64,000 nt of DNA from an uncultured Acidimicrobiales bacterium (GCA_958296055.1 CATQHS010000001.1:2886277-2950276), one strand, 5' to 3'; shown: positions 41,991 to 50,115, counted from the stretch's first letter. Notes: generated by a model not told the origin, from the letters alone. Numbers and translations are program-made.

Positions 41991-43673
41991 TCAGGCCTGG
42001 CCCAAGAGGTCCCTTCGGCGCTGCTCGATCTTGGTCCGCAGGGGCGGGAACACCTCCTCGGGATCGATCGCCACCGACAGCAGCACCGGCCCCGGCGCGT
42101 CCATGGCCCAGGCGAAGGCGTCGTCGAGGCCGGCGGCGTCTCGGACGGAGCGGCCCTCGACGCCGCAGGCTTCGGCGTAGGCGGCGAAGTCGATTGGGGC
42201 CAGGCGGACGCAATGGTCTTCGCCGTACATGGCCTCGGCCTGGTGGCGCAGGATGCCCAGTGCCCCGTCCACGAACACCACCGCCACCAGCCGCAGCCCC
42301 AGCTCGGCGGCCACCGCCAGCTCGCCCATGGTGTGCACGAAGCCCCCGTCGCCGGCGATGGCCACCGCCTTGGCGTCGGGGAGGGCCACCGAGGCCCCGA
42401 TGGCCGCGGGCAGGCTGAAGCCCATGGCGTCGAACTCGCAGGACTGCAAAAGCCGGTCGGGCCGACGGACGTCGAGCTGGTCGCAGACCCACAGGCGATG
42501 GTTGCCGATGTCGGCCGAGACCACGGCGTCGTCGGGGGCGCGGGCGTTCAGCGCCTGGATCACCGAGGCCGCGCTCAGGCCCCGGTCCGGGTCGTTGCCG
42601 GGCGGGGCCGGTGCCGGCCGCCGCCCGAACCACGGACGGCGGGGCTCAGCCCCCGGTCCGGCTAGGGCCGCGAGGAGGGCGTCGATGGCCCCGCCGACGT
42701 CGGCGGCCACGCCCTGGTCGAGCCGATAGACCCGATTGAGCTGGGACGGGTCCGCGTCCACTTGGACGAGCCTGGCTTCGGGGTCGAAGAGGTCCGAGCG
42801 CCACCCGAAGGTGGTCTGCTCGCCTAGGGCGCATCCCAGCACCAGCACCAAGTCGGCTTGGCGGACCGCGTCCCGGGCGGCGGCGGTGCCGTAGAAGCCG
42901 AGCATCCCGACGCTGAGGCCGTGTCCGGTGCCGATGGTGCCGATGCCCGACCGGCTGGTGGCGACCGGCGCTCCCAGCCGCTCGGCCAAAGAGGCCAGGC
43001 CGGGGGCGGCCCGGCTGCGCAAAACGCCGTGGCCGGCCAGAACGGCGGGGCGCCGGCACTGGTCGATCCGCTCCGCCAGCTCGTCCACCTCGGCCGCTCC
43101 CGGTCGGCCCTCCGCCGGAGCGCAGACCCGAACCGGCCCCCGGTCTTGGGCTGGCTCGGCCTGGAGGTTCTGGGGTATGGCGACATGTACCGGACCGGGC
43201 CGTCCCGACGCGGCGAGCTGCAGGCTGGTCGCCAGCAGGTTCGGGATCTCCTCGACCGAGGCGGCCTGCACGGACCGCTTGCAGAAAGGCTCGAAGAGGG
43301 CGACGTTGTCGCAGTACTGCAGGATGTTGCGGTTGGTGTAGCGCCGGTCGACCTGAGCGGTGAGTACCACCAGGGGTATGGAGTCGGCCCCGGCGTTGGC
43401 GACGGCGGTGACCAGGTTGGTCGCCCCCGGGCCCGGCGCGCCGGAGAACACCACGCCCGGCCGGCCGGTTACCAGGGCGTAGCCGGAGGCCATGTAGCCC
43501 GCGCCCTGCTCGTGGCGAGCGGCGACGATCCGGGGGCCGTCGAGCCGGCCCATCTCGTGATAGGCGGGCAGGAAATGGCCGCCGGCCACCGTGAACACGG
43601 CGTCGATCCCCGCGTGGTGGAGCGCCAGGGCGATGGCCCGGCGCCCGGTCAGCTCTTCGGCCGGCTCCGGCAC
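41991..43673 (-). CDS. thiamine diphosphate-dependent enzyme (acetolactate synthase/oxalyl-CoA decarboxylase-like)
   Basis: 560 residues in the three-domain ThDP layout. Catalytic Glu in ARHEQGAGYMASGYA (E55), central Rossmann-like domain, and the ThDP/Mg motif GDGGFVHTMGELAVAAEL.. with V-D at the usual N-N position. The Asp can still serve as metal ligand. A decarboxylase or C-C lyase on a 2-oxo or 2-hydroxyacyl(-CoA) compound is possible, and pairing with CaiB recalls formyl-CoA transferase/oxalyl-CoA decarboxylase; true acetolactate synthase is less likely because no small subunit follows. GTG 43673 has AAGGA upstream. Confidence 0.82.
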   Translation of the reverse strand: MPEPAEELTGRRAIALALHHAGIDAVFTVAGGHFLPAYHEMGRLDGPRIVAARHEQGAGYMASGYALVTGRPGVVFSGAPGPGATNLVTAVANAGADSIPLVVLTAQVDRRYTNRNILQYCDNVALFEPFCKRSVQAASVEEIPNLLATSLQLAASGRPGPVHVAIPQNLQAEPAQDRGPVRVCAPAEGRPGAAEVDELAERIDQCRRPAVLAGHGVLRSRAAPGLASLAERLGAPVATSRSGIGTIGTGHGLSVGMLGFYGTAAARDAVRQADLVLVLGCALGEQTTFGWRSDLFDPEARLVQVDADPSQLNRVYRLDQGVAADVGGAIDALLAALAGPGAEPRRPWFGRRPAPAPPGNDPDRGLSAASVIQALNARAPDDAVVSADIGNHRLWVCDQLDVRRPDRLLQSCEFDAMGFSLPAAIGASVALPDAKAVAIAGDGGFVHTMGELAVAAELGLRLVAVVFVDGALGILRHQAEAMYGEDHCVRLAPIDFAAYAEACGVEGRSVRDAAGLDDAFAWAMDAPGPVLLSVAIDPEEVFPPLRTKIEQRRRDLLGQA

Positions 43674-43723
43674 TGGTTTTCCTTCAAGATGCGGTTCCAG
43701 GGGCTGGGAATGGGCTGGGAAAT

Positions 43724-43749
43724 ATTGTCTATCAAATATATCTTTGGAT
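43724..43749 (-). promoter_or_regulatory. AT-rich promoter/operator of the ThDP gene
   Basis: An AT-rich block 50-75 nt upstream of the GTG contains TATCAAAT (43730-43737, plus-strand reading), the same octamer that overlaps the importer promoter at 34651. Such blocks are rare in this genome. No exact -35/-10 pair can be assigned. Confidence 0.45.
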
Positions 43750-43791
43750 TCGGTTTACATTCGGGTCCGGGGTTGCACATTTCGGCCCGGA

Positions 43792-43797
43792 TATGAT
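43792..43797 (+). promoter_or_regulatory. -10 hexamer TATGAT for the M23 peptidase gene
   Basis: TATGAT, 9 nt, then the ATG at 43807; near-leaderless arrangement with no ribosome site. Confidence 0.5.
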
Positions 43798-43806
43798 GAC
43801 TAGGGC

Positions 43807-45141
43807 ATGTTCCGACGACGGCACCGGCCCGGGCAGGCTCGTCCGCTTCGGCCCCGGCACTTCATCCTCGCTTTGAGCGCGACCGCGGTTCTGGCCACCG
43901 CCGCCGCGGCCCCGGCCAGCAACCACGAGGGCAGGATCGAGGATCTGCGCAGCGAGCAGGAGGGCAAGCGCAAAGAGCGGGAGGAGCTGGCCCGGGAAGC
44001 GGCCGAGGTGGCCGAAGGCATCGACGCTCTGGCCGTCGACGACGAGAACCTGGTTGAAGCCCTGAGCGCCCTCGACCGTTTCGTGGCCTATCAGGAGTCG
44101 CAGATCGCCGGAACCGAGCTGTTGATCGTCCAGCACGAGGCGGAGGCGGCCGCGGCCCGGATCGAGGCCGAGCGGCTGGCGGCCGAGATCGAAGCGGTCC
44201 GCGAGCAGCTCCGCCGACGCGCCATCGACGCCTTCGTGCAGCCCCCCGCCCATGTCGTCGATCCGCTGGCCAGCGAGGACTTCACCGAGACCGCGAGGCG
44301 CCAGTACCTGCTCAATCAGGTCATCGGCGACGAGCTTGAGATCGTGGACCGGCTCCGCTCGGCCGAGTCGGCGTTGGAGGAGGCCCGCCGCGACGCCTTC
44401 CAGCAGGCGGCCGCGGCCACCGCCGAGCGCGAGTCCCTCAGTCAGGGCTTGGCCGATCTGGAGCAGTCGAGGGCCACCGCCGAGAGGTTGCGGGAAGAGG
44501 TCCAGATCCGGATCGCCGGCCTTGAGCAGGCGTCGGTCGAAATCGACACCGCCGACACGGCCATGGTTCGAGAGATCCAGAACATCGACGTGAGGATCGA
44601 GCAGATTGAGGAGGCGGAACGCCGGCTGCAGGCCGAGCTGGAGCGCCAGCGCCTGGCCGAGCTGGAGCGGCAGCGGCGGGCCGCCGAGGAAGCCCGGCGC
44701 AAAGCGGAGGAGGAGGAGCGTCGGCGCCGGGCCGGACAGGGCAGCTCGGGCGAGTTCATTCTCGTGGCCTGGCCCGCGGCCGGCGACGTGGTATCGGGCT
44801 TCGGGCCCCGGACCCATCCGATCTTCGGCGTGAGGCGCAACCACAACGGCATTGACATCGACGGCGACACCGGCGACCCGGTCCGGGCCGCCCTGGTGGG
44901 GGAGGTGATCATCGCCGGATGGCGCAACGGCTTCGGCAACACCGTGGTGTTGAACCACTACGACGGCTACACCACCCTCTACGCCCACTTGAGCAAAATC
45001 TTGGTGTCTAAGGGCACCGAGGTCGATCACGGCGACCTCATAGGCGAAGTCGGGTCGACCGGATGGTCCACCGGCCCCCACCTTCACTTCGAGGTCCGGC
45101 TCAACGGCAAGGCGCTGAATCCCAGGCCTTTCCTGCCTTGA
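43807..45141 (+). CDS. M23 family metallopeptidase with coiled-coil (murein hydrolase/activator type)
   Basis: 444 residues. Signal peptide or anchor (~18-38), two long coiled-coil arms rich in Glu/Arg/Ala (~40-235 and ~265-310), then a LytM/M23 domain with HNGIDID (first His and Asp zinc ligands) and GPHLHFEV (HxH motif), both intact. This EnvC/NlpD-like architecture acts on, or activates hydrolases of, peptidoglycan during division. The stop overlaps the TTG of the thiamine pyrophosphokinase gene. Confidence 0.9.
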   Translation: MFRRRHRPGQARPLRPRHFILALSATAVLATAAAAPASNHEGRIEDLRSEQEGKRKEREELAREAAEVAEGIDALAVDDENLVEALSALDRFVAYQESQIAGTELLIVQHEAEAAAARIEAERLAAEIEAVREQLRRRAIDAFVQPPAHVVDPLASEDFTETARRQYLLNQVIGDELEIVDRLRSAESALEEARRDAFQQAAAATAERESLSQGLADLEQSRATAERLREEVQIRIAGLEQASVEIDTADTAMVREIQNIDVRIEQIEEAERRLQAELERQRLAELERQRRAAEEARRKAEEEERRRRAGQGSSGEFILVAWPAAGDVVSGFGPRTHPIFGVRRNHNGIDIDGDTGDPVRAALVGEVIIAGWRNGFGNTVVLNHYDGYTTLYAHLSKILVSKGTEVDHGDLIGEVGSTGWSTGPHLHFEVRLNGKALNPRPFLP

Positions 45142-45854
45142 GTTCCCCCCGGCGCCGGCGGGCCCTGGTGATAGCCGCCTGCGATCCGGCCGCTGGCGGG
45201 CCCGGTCAGGCCGGGCTGAACGAGGCTGGGCTGAACGAGACCGGCGCCGACGAGGCTGGCGCCGGAGGGTTCGACTTGGTGATCGCCGCTGACGGCGGTG
45301 TCGACATCGCCCGGCGCCTGGGCCGGGCCGTGGATCTAGTGGTCGGCGACCTCGACTCGGCCAGCGCCGCCGGCCTGGACTGGGCCCGGTCGGCCGGGGC
45401 CCGGATCGAGCGCCACCCGGCGGCCAAGAACGAGACCGACCTGGAGCTGGCCTTGGCCCGGGCCTGCGCCGAGGCCGCGGCCGTTCACGTGATCGGCTCT
45501 CTGCGGGGCCGGGTCGATCACTCTTGGACCGGCCTAGCCGTGTTGGCCTCGGACCGCTGGGCCCAAAGCGTGATATCGGCCTCCATCGACGGGGCCCGCG
45601 TCGACGTGGTCAGGGGACGGCGCGCCCTGGGGGGCGGCGTCGGCGAGCTGCTGTCGCTGATGGCGGTGGGCGGGGTGGCCCGGGTGACCGCCACCGGGCT
45701 GGAGTATCGGATCGACGGCGGCCTTCTCGACCCGGCCGAGGCCAGGGGCGTCTCCAATGTGATCGTCGACCCGCCCCCGATCGTGGAGGTGTCGGCCGGG
45801 GTGGTGCTGGCGGTCAGACCGCTCGCCGCGCCGTCCGGCCGCGGCGACGCCTAG
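45138..45854 (+). CDS. thiamine pyrophosphokinase
   Basis: 238 residues. VIAADGGVDIARRLGRAVDLVVGDLDSA holds the conserved GD-x-DS metal motif, NETDLELALARA the second, and IGSLRGRVDHSW the third, all typical of TPK, which makes thiamine diphosphate from thiamine and ATP. The product is the cofactor of the ThDP enzyme encoded upstream, though the link may be chance. The TTG at 45138 overlaps the M23 stop (TTGA). An extra loop (~20-45) contains GLNEAGLNETGADEAG near-repeats. Confidence 0.85.
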   Translation: MSSPRRRRALVIAACDPAAGGPGQAGLNEAGLNETGADEAGAGGFDLVIAADGGVDIARRLGRAVDLVVGDLDSASAAGLDWARSAGARIERHPAAKNETDLELALARACAEAAAVHVIGSLRGRVDHSWTGLAVLASDRWAQSVISASIDGARVDVVRGRRALGGGVGELLSLMAVGGVARVTATGLEYRIDGGLLDPAEARGVSNVIVDPPPIVEVSAGVVLAVRPLAAPSGRGDA

Positions 45855-45924
45855 GCCGCTCGAGCCGTCTTGGCTCCCCGACCGGGGGAGGCCCCCGCTA
45901 TGAAGCTGGCGGTCAGACCGCTCG
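45806..45924. repeat. 20-bp duplication at convergent gene ends
   Basis: GCTGGCGGTCAGACCGCTCG is exact at 45806-45825 (inside the kinase 3' end) and 45905-45924 (inside the 3' end of the opposite ABC gene), 99 nt apart; similarity continues weakly beyond. A partial copy lies at ~45857. Confidence 0.8.
45874..45890. terminator. hairpin between convergent genes
   Basis: CTCCCC, 5-nt loop, GGGGAG between the kinase and the ABC ATPase ends; may act in both directions. No U-tract. Confidence 0.45.
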
Positions 45925-46770
45925 GGCCGTCCAGCGGCCGCGGTGGCGCTCCAGGCTGAGCGGCGCGCCGAAGCACTCCGAGAGCGCGGCGCCGGTGAGC
46001 ACGGCGCCGATCCGGCCTTGGACCAGGGCCCTCCCGTCCCGCAGCAGCAGACCGTGGGTGAACCCGTCGGGGATCTCCTCCACGTGGTGGGTTATCAGCA
46101 CGATCGGGGGAGTGGCGGGATCGGCGGCCAGGCTGGCCAGGGCGGCGATCAACTCCTCCCGGCCCCCCAGATCGAGCCCGGCCATGGGCTCGTCGAGGAT
46201 GACCGCCCCCGGGTCGATGGCCAGGGCCCGGGCCAGCAGCACCCGCTGGCGCTCCCCCGACGACAGGGTCCCGAACCGGCGCCCGGCCAGGCCCCCGGCG
46301 CCGGCCCGCCCCAGGGCGGCCCGGGCCCGGGCCCGGTCGGTGTCGTCGTAGTGGTGCCACCACGGCTCCAGGGCGGCGTTGGCCGCGGTCATCACCGCGT
46401 CGAGGGCGGTGAGGTCGGGTCTGAGCATGTCGGCCACCGCCCCGCTGGTCAGGCCGATCCGGGCCCGCAGCCTGCGCACGTCGGTCCGGCCCCGGCGCCG
46501 GCCCAGGACTTCGACCTCGCCCTGTGACGGGGGCAGCCACAGCGAGGCGATCCGGATCAGGGTGGTCTTCCCCGAGCCGTTGGGCCCCAGGACGACCCAG
46601 CGCTGGCCGGGGCGGACCTCCCAGTCGATGGGGCCCAGCACCCTGGTCCCGTCCATGACCCGCTCCACTCCCCGCAGGGCCAGCACGGGCCGGGGCCCGG
46701 CCGCGCCGGCGGGGCCGTCGGAAAGGCCGCGGCCGGCCGGGGACCTGTCCGGGAACATATCCGAGGACAT
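45913..46770 (-). CDS. ABC transporter ATP-binding protein (stand-alone, ModF/iron-chelate-like)
   Basis: 285 residues. Walker A GPNGSGKTT, a Q-loop region TSGAVADMLRPDLTALDAV, signature LSSGERQRVLLARAL, Walker B VILDEPMAGLD and H-loop ITHHVEEIPDGF. The ITHHVEEIP wording fits the ModF/YlmA-type group with no permease next door; the role is unknown. The ATG at 46770 sits 6 nt after TAGGTT, suggesting a leaderless transcript. The last ~13 codons lie in a segment duplicated from the end of the opposite gene. Confidence 0.88.
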   Translation of the reverse strand: MSSDMFPDRSPAGRGLSDGPAGAAGPRPVLALRGVERVMDGTRVLGPIDWEVRPGQRWVVLGPNGSGKTTLIRIASLWLPPSQGEVEVLGRRRGRTDVRRLRARIGLTSGAVADMLRPDLTALDAVMTAANAALEPWWHHYDDTDRARARAALGRAGAGGLAGRRFGTLSSGERQRVLLARALAIDPGAVILDEPMAGLDLGGREELIAALASLAADPATPPIVLITHHVEEIPDGFTHGLLLRDGRALVQGRIGAVLTGAALSECFGAPLSLERHRGRWTARAV

Positions 46771-46776
46771 ACGGTC

Positions 46777-46782
46777 AACCTA
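46777..46782 (-). promoter_or_regulatory. -10 hexamer TAGGTT, leaderless promoter of the ABC ATPase
   Basis: TAGGTT, exactly 6 nt, ATG 46770. Confidence 0.55.
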
Positions 46783-46804
46783 GGCCCGGCCCGCCTCTAA
46801 CCGG

Positions 46805-46810
46805 TATCTT
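46805..46810 (+). promoter_or_regulatory. putative -10 TATCTT for the CNNM/CorC genes
   Basis: TATCTT with a start point near 46817 would leave a ~30-nt leader containing GGGAGGA (46837-46843), followed by an ATC rather than a standard start codon. Confidence 0.4.
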
Positions 46811-46846
46811 CACCGTTGGCCGTCCGCAACCAACACGGGAGGACCG

Positions 46847-48136
46847 ATCGACATCGCCCTGCGGCTCCTGGCCGCCTTCGGGCTGGTGGTCGCCAACGCC
46901 GGTTTCGTGGCCGCCGAGTTCGCCTTGGTGGCGGTGGACCGCACCCGGGTGGAAGAGCGGGCCGCCTCCGGCGACCGGCGGGCCCGGCGGGTCAAGCGCC
47001 TCCTGGCCCGCCTGTCCTACCACCTGTCCGGGGCCCAGCTCGGCATCACCGTCACGTCGCTGCTGCTCGGCTACCTGGCCGAGCCGGCCATCGCCGTCGC
47101 CCTGGAGCCCGCCGTCTCCGCCGTCTTCGGCGAGGCCACGCCGGCCGGTGTCTCCGTTGGCATCGCCCTGGCCGCAGCCACCGTCGTGCAGATGGTGCTG
47201 GGCGAGCTGGTGCCCAAGACGGTGGCCACCACCAAGCCGTTCGGGTCGGCGGTGGCGCTGGCCCGCCCCGTCGCCGTCTACGGCCTGTTGGCCCGGCCCG
47301 CCGTCGCCTTCCTCGACGGCCTGGCCAACCGGACGGTGTTGCGCCTCGGCATAGAGCCCCGCCAGGACATCGAGTCCACCCCCGACCGCGACGAGCTCAC
47401 CCAGCTCATCTTGTCGTCGGGGCAAGAAGGCGTCCTCGACGTGGGCGAGGTGCAGCTCCTGACCCGCTCCATCCGGCTGGCCGACAAGCAGGCCGACGAC
47501 GCCATGGTGCCCAGGGTGGAGATCGTGGCCATCGGCGCCGGCGCGTCGGTGGACGACTTGGCCGAGCTGGCCAACCGCACCGGCCATTCGAGGTTCCCGG
47601 TGACCGGCGAAGGCCTCGACGACATCGTCGGGGTGGTTCACGTGAAGTCGATTTATCGCCGCCCGGTCGCCGCCCGGGGATCGGCGCCGGTGGCCGAGCT
47701 GATGGCGCCGGTGCCGGCCGTGCCGGAGTCGCGGGACCTGGGCGAGCTTCTGGTCGACCTGCGCAGCGGCGCCGGCCAGCTCGCGGTGGTGATCGACGAG
47801 CACGGCGGCACGGCCGGGATCATCACCCTCGAGGACGTGCTCGAGGAGATTGTGGGCGAGATCGACGACGAGCACGACTCGATCACCCCGGCCCGCACCC
47901 GGGTGGAGTCCCGGGGTTCGACGGTTCTGCCCGCCTCGCTGCATCCCGACGAGGTCCGCGACGCCACCGGGTTCGACATGCCCTCCGGGGAGTTCGAGAC
48001 GCTGGCCGGGCTGGTGCTGGACCGGCTCGGTCACATACCGGTCCCCGGCGAGATGGTCACCGTTGCCGGCTGGAGGATCGAGGTGGTGGCCATGGACCGC
48101 CTCCGCATAGCCACCGTCCGGGTGGTGGCGCCGTGA
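46847..48136 (+). CDS. CNNM/CorC (HlyC/CorC) family transporter with CBS pair and CorC domain
   Basis: About 429 residues. CNNM (DUF21) membrane domain with VANAGFVAAEFALVAVDRTRV (~15-35) and LVPKTVATTKP, a CBS pair with MVPRVEIVAI, HSRFPV and GIITLEDVLEEIVGEI, and a C-terminal CorC domain. These proteins are proposed Mg2+/cation exporters or regulators. The first standard start, GTG 46886, would cut the first helix. By comparison with the next gene, whose helix begins 13 residues before VAN, I place the start at an ATC (46847; 46853 possible) behind GGGAGGA. That start is inferred. Confidence 0.82.
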   Translation: MDIALRLLAAFGLVVANAGFVAAEFALVAVDRTRVEERAASGDRRARRVKRLLARLSYHLSGAQLGITVTSLLLGYLAEPAIAVALEPAVSAVFGEATPAGVSVGIALAAATVVQMVLGELVPKTVATTKPFGSAVALARPVAVYGLLARPAVAFLDGLANRTVLRLGIEPRQDIESTPDRDELTQLILSSGQEGVLDVGEVQLLTRSIRLADKQADDAMVPRVEIVAIGAGASVDDLAELANRTGHSRFPVTGEGLDDIVGVVHVKSIYRRPVAARGSAPVAELMAPVPAVPESRDLGELLVDLRSGAGQLAVVIDEHGGTAGIITLEDVLEEIVGEIDDEHDSITPARTRVESRGSTVLPASLHPDEVRDATGFDMPSGEFETLAGLVLDRLGHIPVPGEMVTVAGWRIEVVAMDRLRIATVRVVAP

Positions 48137-48184
48137 CGTTCTGGTTCCCGGCGGCGGCGGAGACGGCGCCGTGACGTTCTGGTT
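48133..48184 (+). repeat. junction duplication between the two CNNM genes with a 13-codon mini-ORF
   Basis: GCGCCGTGACGTTCTGGTTCC occurs twice, 38 nt apart. The first gene stop overlaps GTG 48133 (GTGA), which opens MTFWFPAAAETAP*. Its stop overlaps GTG 48171 (GTGA) of the next gene, whose product begins MTFWFLAAAAVL. Confidence 0.88.
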
Positions 48185-49223
48185 CCTGGCCGCGGCGGCG
48201 GTGCTGCTGGTGGCCAACGCCTTCTTCGTGGCGGCCGAGTTCGCCCTGGTCGCCTCCCGGGCGCCGCGCCTGGAGGCCGGGGCCGACGCCGACGACCGGG
48301 CCAGTCGGCTGGCCCTGGCCGCGGTGCGCGACTTGCAGCGCCAGCTCGCCGGGTGCCAGCTCGGCATAACCATGGCTTCGCTGGGCTTGGGCTTCACGGC
48401 CGAGCCGGCCCTGGCCCGGCTGGTGGAGTCGGCGGTCGAGCGGGTGGGGGGCCTGCCCTCCGGCGTGGTCGACACCGTCTCGTTCTTCGGGGCCCTGGCC
48501 ATCGTGGTGACCCTGCACATGGTGCTGGGGGAGATGGTGCCCAAGAACATCGCCATCGCCGGACCCGAGGCCACGGCGAAGGTGCTGGCCCCGGTCCTGC
48601 GGGCTTACGTGACGGTGCTGAGGCCGGTGATCTGGGCCCTCAACGCCGTCTCGGTCCGGCTGGTGAGGATGACCGGCCTGAAGCCGGTGGACGAGATCCA
48701 CACCGTCCTCACCGTCAACGAGCTCCACACGCTGCTGGCCGGCGCCCGGGCCGATGGGGTCATCGAGCAGACCGAGCACGAACTGCTGTCGGGGGCCCTC
48801 CGGTTCCGGGCCCGGTCGGCGGGGTCGCTCATGGTGCCCCGGGCCCGGCTGGTGTCGGTGCCCCGGTCGACGTCGGTGGCCGAGATCGAGTCCGTCGTGG
48901 CCGCCAGCGGCCACACCCGGATGCCGATATGGGCATCGGACCCCGACGATGTGGTGGGGTTCGTCCACGCCAAGGATCTGCTGCGGATGCCGGTTGAGGG
49001 GCGGGACGACCCGGTGCCGCTGGAGCTGATCCGGCGGATGCTGGTGGTCGGGCCGGATCACCCCGGTCGCGAGCTGATGGTGTGGATGCGCCGCTCCCGC
49101 ATCCACATCGCCTTGGTGCGCGACGACCGGAGCCGGGTGCTGGGGATCGTCACCCTCGAGGACCTGCTGGAGTCACTGGTGGGCGACATCTACGACGAGA
49201 CCGACCGCGCCGTCGTTTCCTGA
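48171..49223 (+). CDS. CNNM family protein with CBS pair, lacking the CorC domain
   Basis: 350 residues. TFWFLAAAAVLLVANAFFVAAEFALVASR begins the CNNM membrane domain; MVPKNIAIAGPEAT, a CBS pair (MVPRARLVSV, HTRMPIW, GIVTLEDLLESLVGDIYDE) follow. It ends just after the CBS pair, without the C-terminal CorC domain present in its upstream paralogue. The two may form a heterodimer, as adjacent pairs of this family are common. The stop region is duplicated 37 nt downstream. Confidence 0.88.
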   Translation: MTFWFLAAAAVLLVANAFFVAAEFALVASRAPRLEAGADADDRASRLALAAVRDLQRQLAGCQLGITMASLGLGFTAEPALARLVESAVERVGGLPSGVVDTVSFFGALAIVVTLHMVLGEMVPKNIAIAGPEATAKVLAPVLRAYVTVLRPVIWALNAVSVRLVRMTGLKPVDEIHTVLTVNELHTLLAGARADGVIEQTEHELLSGALRFRARSAGSLMVPRARLVSVPRSTSVAEIESVVAASGHTRMPIWASDPDDVVGFVHAKDLLRMPVEGRDDPVPLELIRRMLVVGPDHPGRELMVWMRRSRIHIALVRDDRSRVLGIVTLEDLLESLVGDIYDETDRAVVS

Positions 49224-49263
49224 CCGCGGGTTCCCGGTCTAGACCGCCGTCGTTTCCTGACCG
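49212..49263 (+). repeat. duplicated stop region after the second CNNM gene
   Basis: GTCGTTTCCTGACCG occurs at 49212-49226 and, with its TGA at 49258-49260, again 37 nt later. No same-strand gene follows. Confidence 0.75.
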
Positions 49264-49280
49264 GCGGGGCTCTCGGACGG

Positions 49281-50060
49281 TCAGGCCCCCACGGCGTGGT
49301 ATCCGCCGTCGACGTGGACCACCGAGCCGGTGGTGGCCGGGAACCAGTCGCTGAGCAGGGCCACGGCCGCCCGGGCCACGGGGCTGGAGTCGTTCACGTC
49401 CCAGCCCAGCGGGGCCCGCTCGGCCCACACGTCCTCGAAGGTCGAGAACCCGGGGATGGAGCGGGCGGCCATGGTCCGCACCGGCCCGGCCGCCACCAGG
49501 TTCACCCGTATGGACCGGGGCCCGAGGTAGCGGGCCAGGTACCGGCAGGTGGCCTCCAGCCCGGCCTTGGCCACCCCCATCCAGTCGTAGGCGGGCCAGG
49601 CCCGGGTGGCGTCGAAGTCGAGGCCGACGATCGAGCCGCCCGACGGCATCAGGGGGGCGACCGCGTCGGCCAGGAGCTTCAGCGAGTAGGTGGAGATCTC
49701 CAGCGCCACCTTCACGTCGTCCCAGGCCGCCTCCATGAACGAGCCCCCCAGGCACGATTCGGGGGCGAAGCCGATGGCGTGGAGGGCCCCGTCCACCCGG
49801 CCCCAGCGGTGCCGCAGGCTCTCGGTGAGGGCGGCGGCGTGGCCGGGGTCGGTCACGTCGAACTCGAGTACCTCGACCCCGCCGCCGGATCCGGCTTCGA
49901 GCTTGCGGGCGGTGCGCTCGGTGAGGCGCAGGCCCCGGCCCGCGCCGGTGAGCACGATCTCGGCCCCTTCGGCCAGGGCCAGCTCGGCCACGCCGAAGGC
50001 GAGCGAGGCGTCGGTGAGCACGCCGGTAATCACCATGCGCCGGCCGTCGAGAAGACCCAC
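49281..50060 (-). CDS. fabI: enoyl-[acyl-carrier-protein] reductase (NADH), InhA-like
   Basis: 259 residues, SDR fold. It reduces trans-2-enoyl-ACP in the last step of fatty-acid elongation. GLLDGRRMVITGVLTDASLAFGVA (~2-25), LHAIGFAP, SIVGLDFDATRAWPAYDWMGVAKAGLE with the catalytic Tyr and Lys (Y..x6..K), NLVAAGPVRTMAA and PLGWDVNDSSPVARAAVALLSDWFPATTG closely follow the InhA pattern. The target of isoniazid and triclosan in relatives. GTG 50060 lies 7 nt after TAACGT (leaderless). The open frame extends upstream only as a shadow. Confidence 0.93.
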   Translation of the reverse strand: MGLLDGRRMVITGVLTDASLAFGVAELALAEGAEIVLTGAGRGLRLTERTARKLEAGSGGGVEVLEFDVTDPGHAAALTESLRHRWGRVDGALHAIGFAPESCLGGSFMEAAWDDVKVALEISTYSLKLLADAVAPLMPSGGSIVGLDFDATRAWPAYDWMGVAKAGLEATCRYLARYLGPRSIRVNLVAAGPVRTMAARSIPGFSTFEDVWAERAPLGWDVNDSSPVARAAVALLSDWFPATTGSVVHVDGGYHAVGA

Positions 50061-50067
50061 GAGCCTG

Positions 50068-50073
50068 ACGTTA
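50068..50073 (-). promoter_or_regulatory. -10 hexamer TAACGT, leaderless promoter of fabI
   Basis: TAACGT, 7 nt, GTG 50060. It is back to back with the thrS promoter within a 55-nt intergenic region. Confidence 0.6.
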
Positions 50074-50103
50074 CCCGAGCCCGGCGGGCTCACCGCGGGC
50101 CGG

Positions 50104-50109
50104 TAGCCT
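50104..50109 (+). promoter_or_regulatory. -10 hexamer TAGCCT, leaderless promoter of thrS
   Basis: TAGCCT, exactly 6 nt, GTG 50116. No room for a T-box or other leader, so thrS is not T-box controlled. Confidence 0.6.
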
Positions 50110-50115
50110 CCGGGC

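Noticed and set aside
41991-43673. Inactive ThDP enzyme because N-N is V-D
   Set aside because: The metal ligand is the second position, and Asp occurs there in AlsS-type enzymes; catalytic Glu is present.
50061-50115. T-box or other riboswitch before thrS
   Set aside because: Only 55 nt separate fabI and thrS, filled by two back-to-back leaderless promoters.
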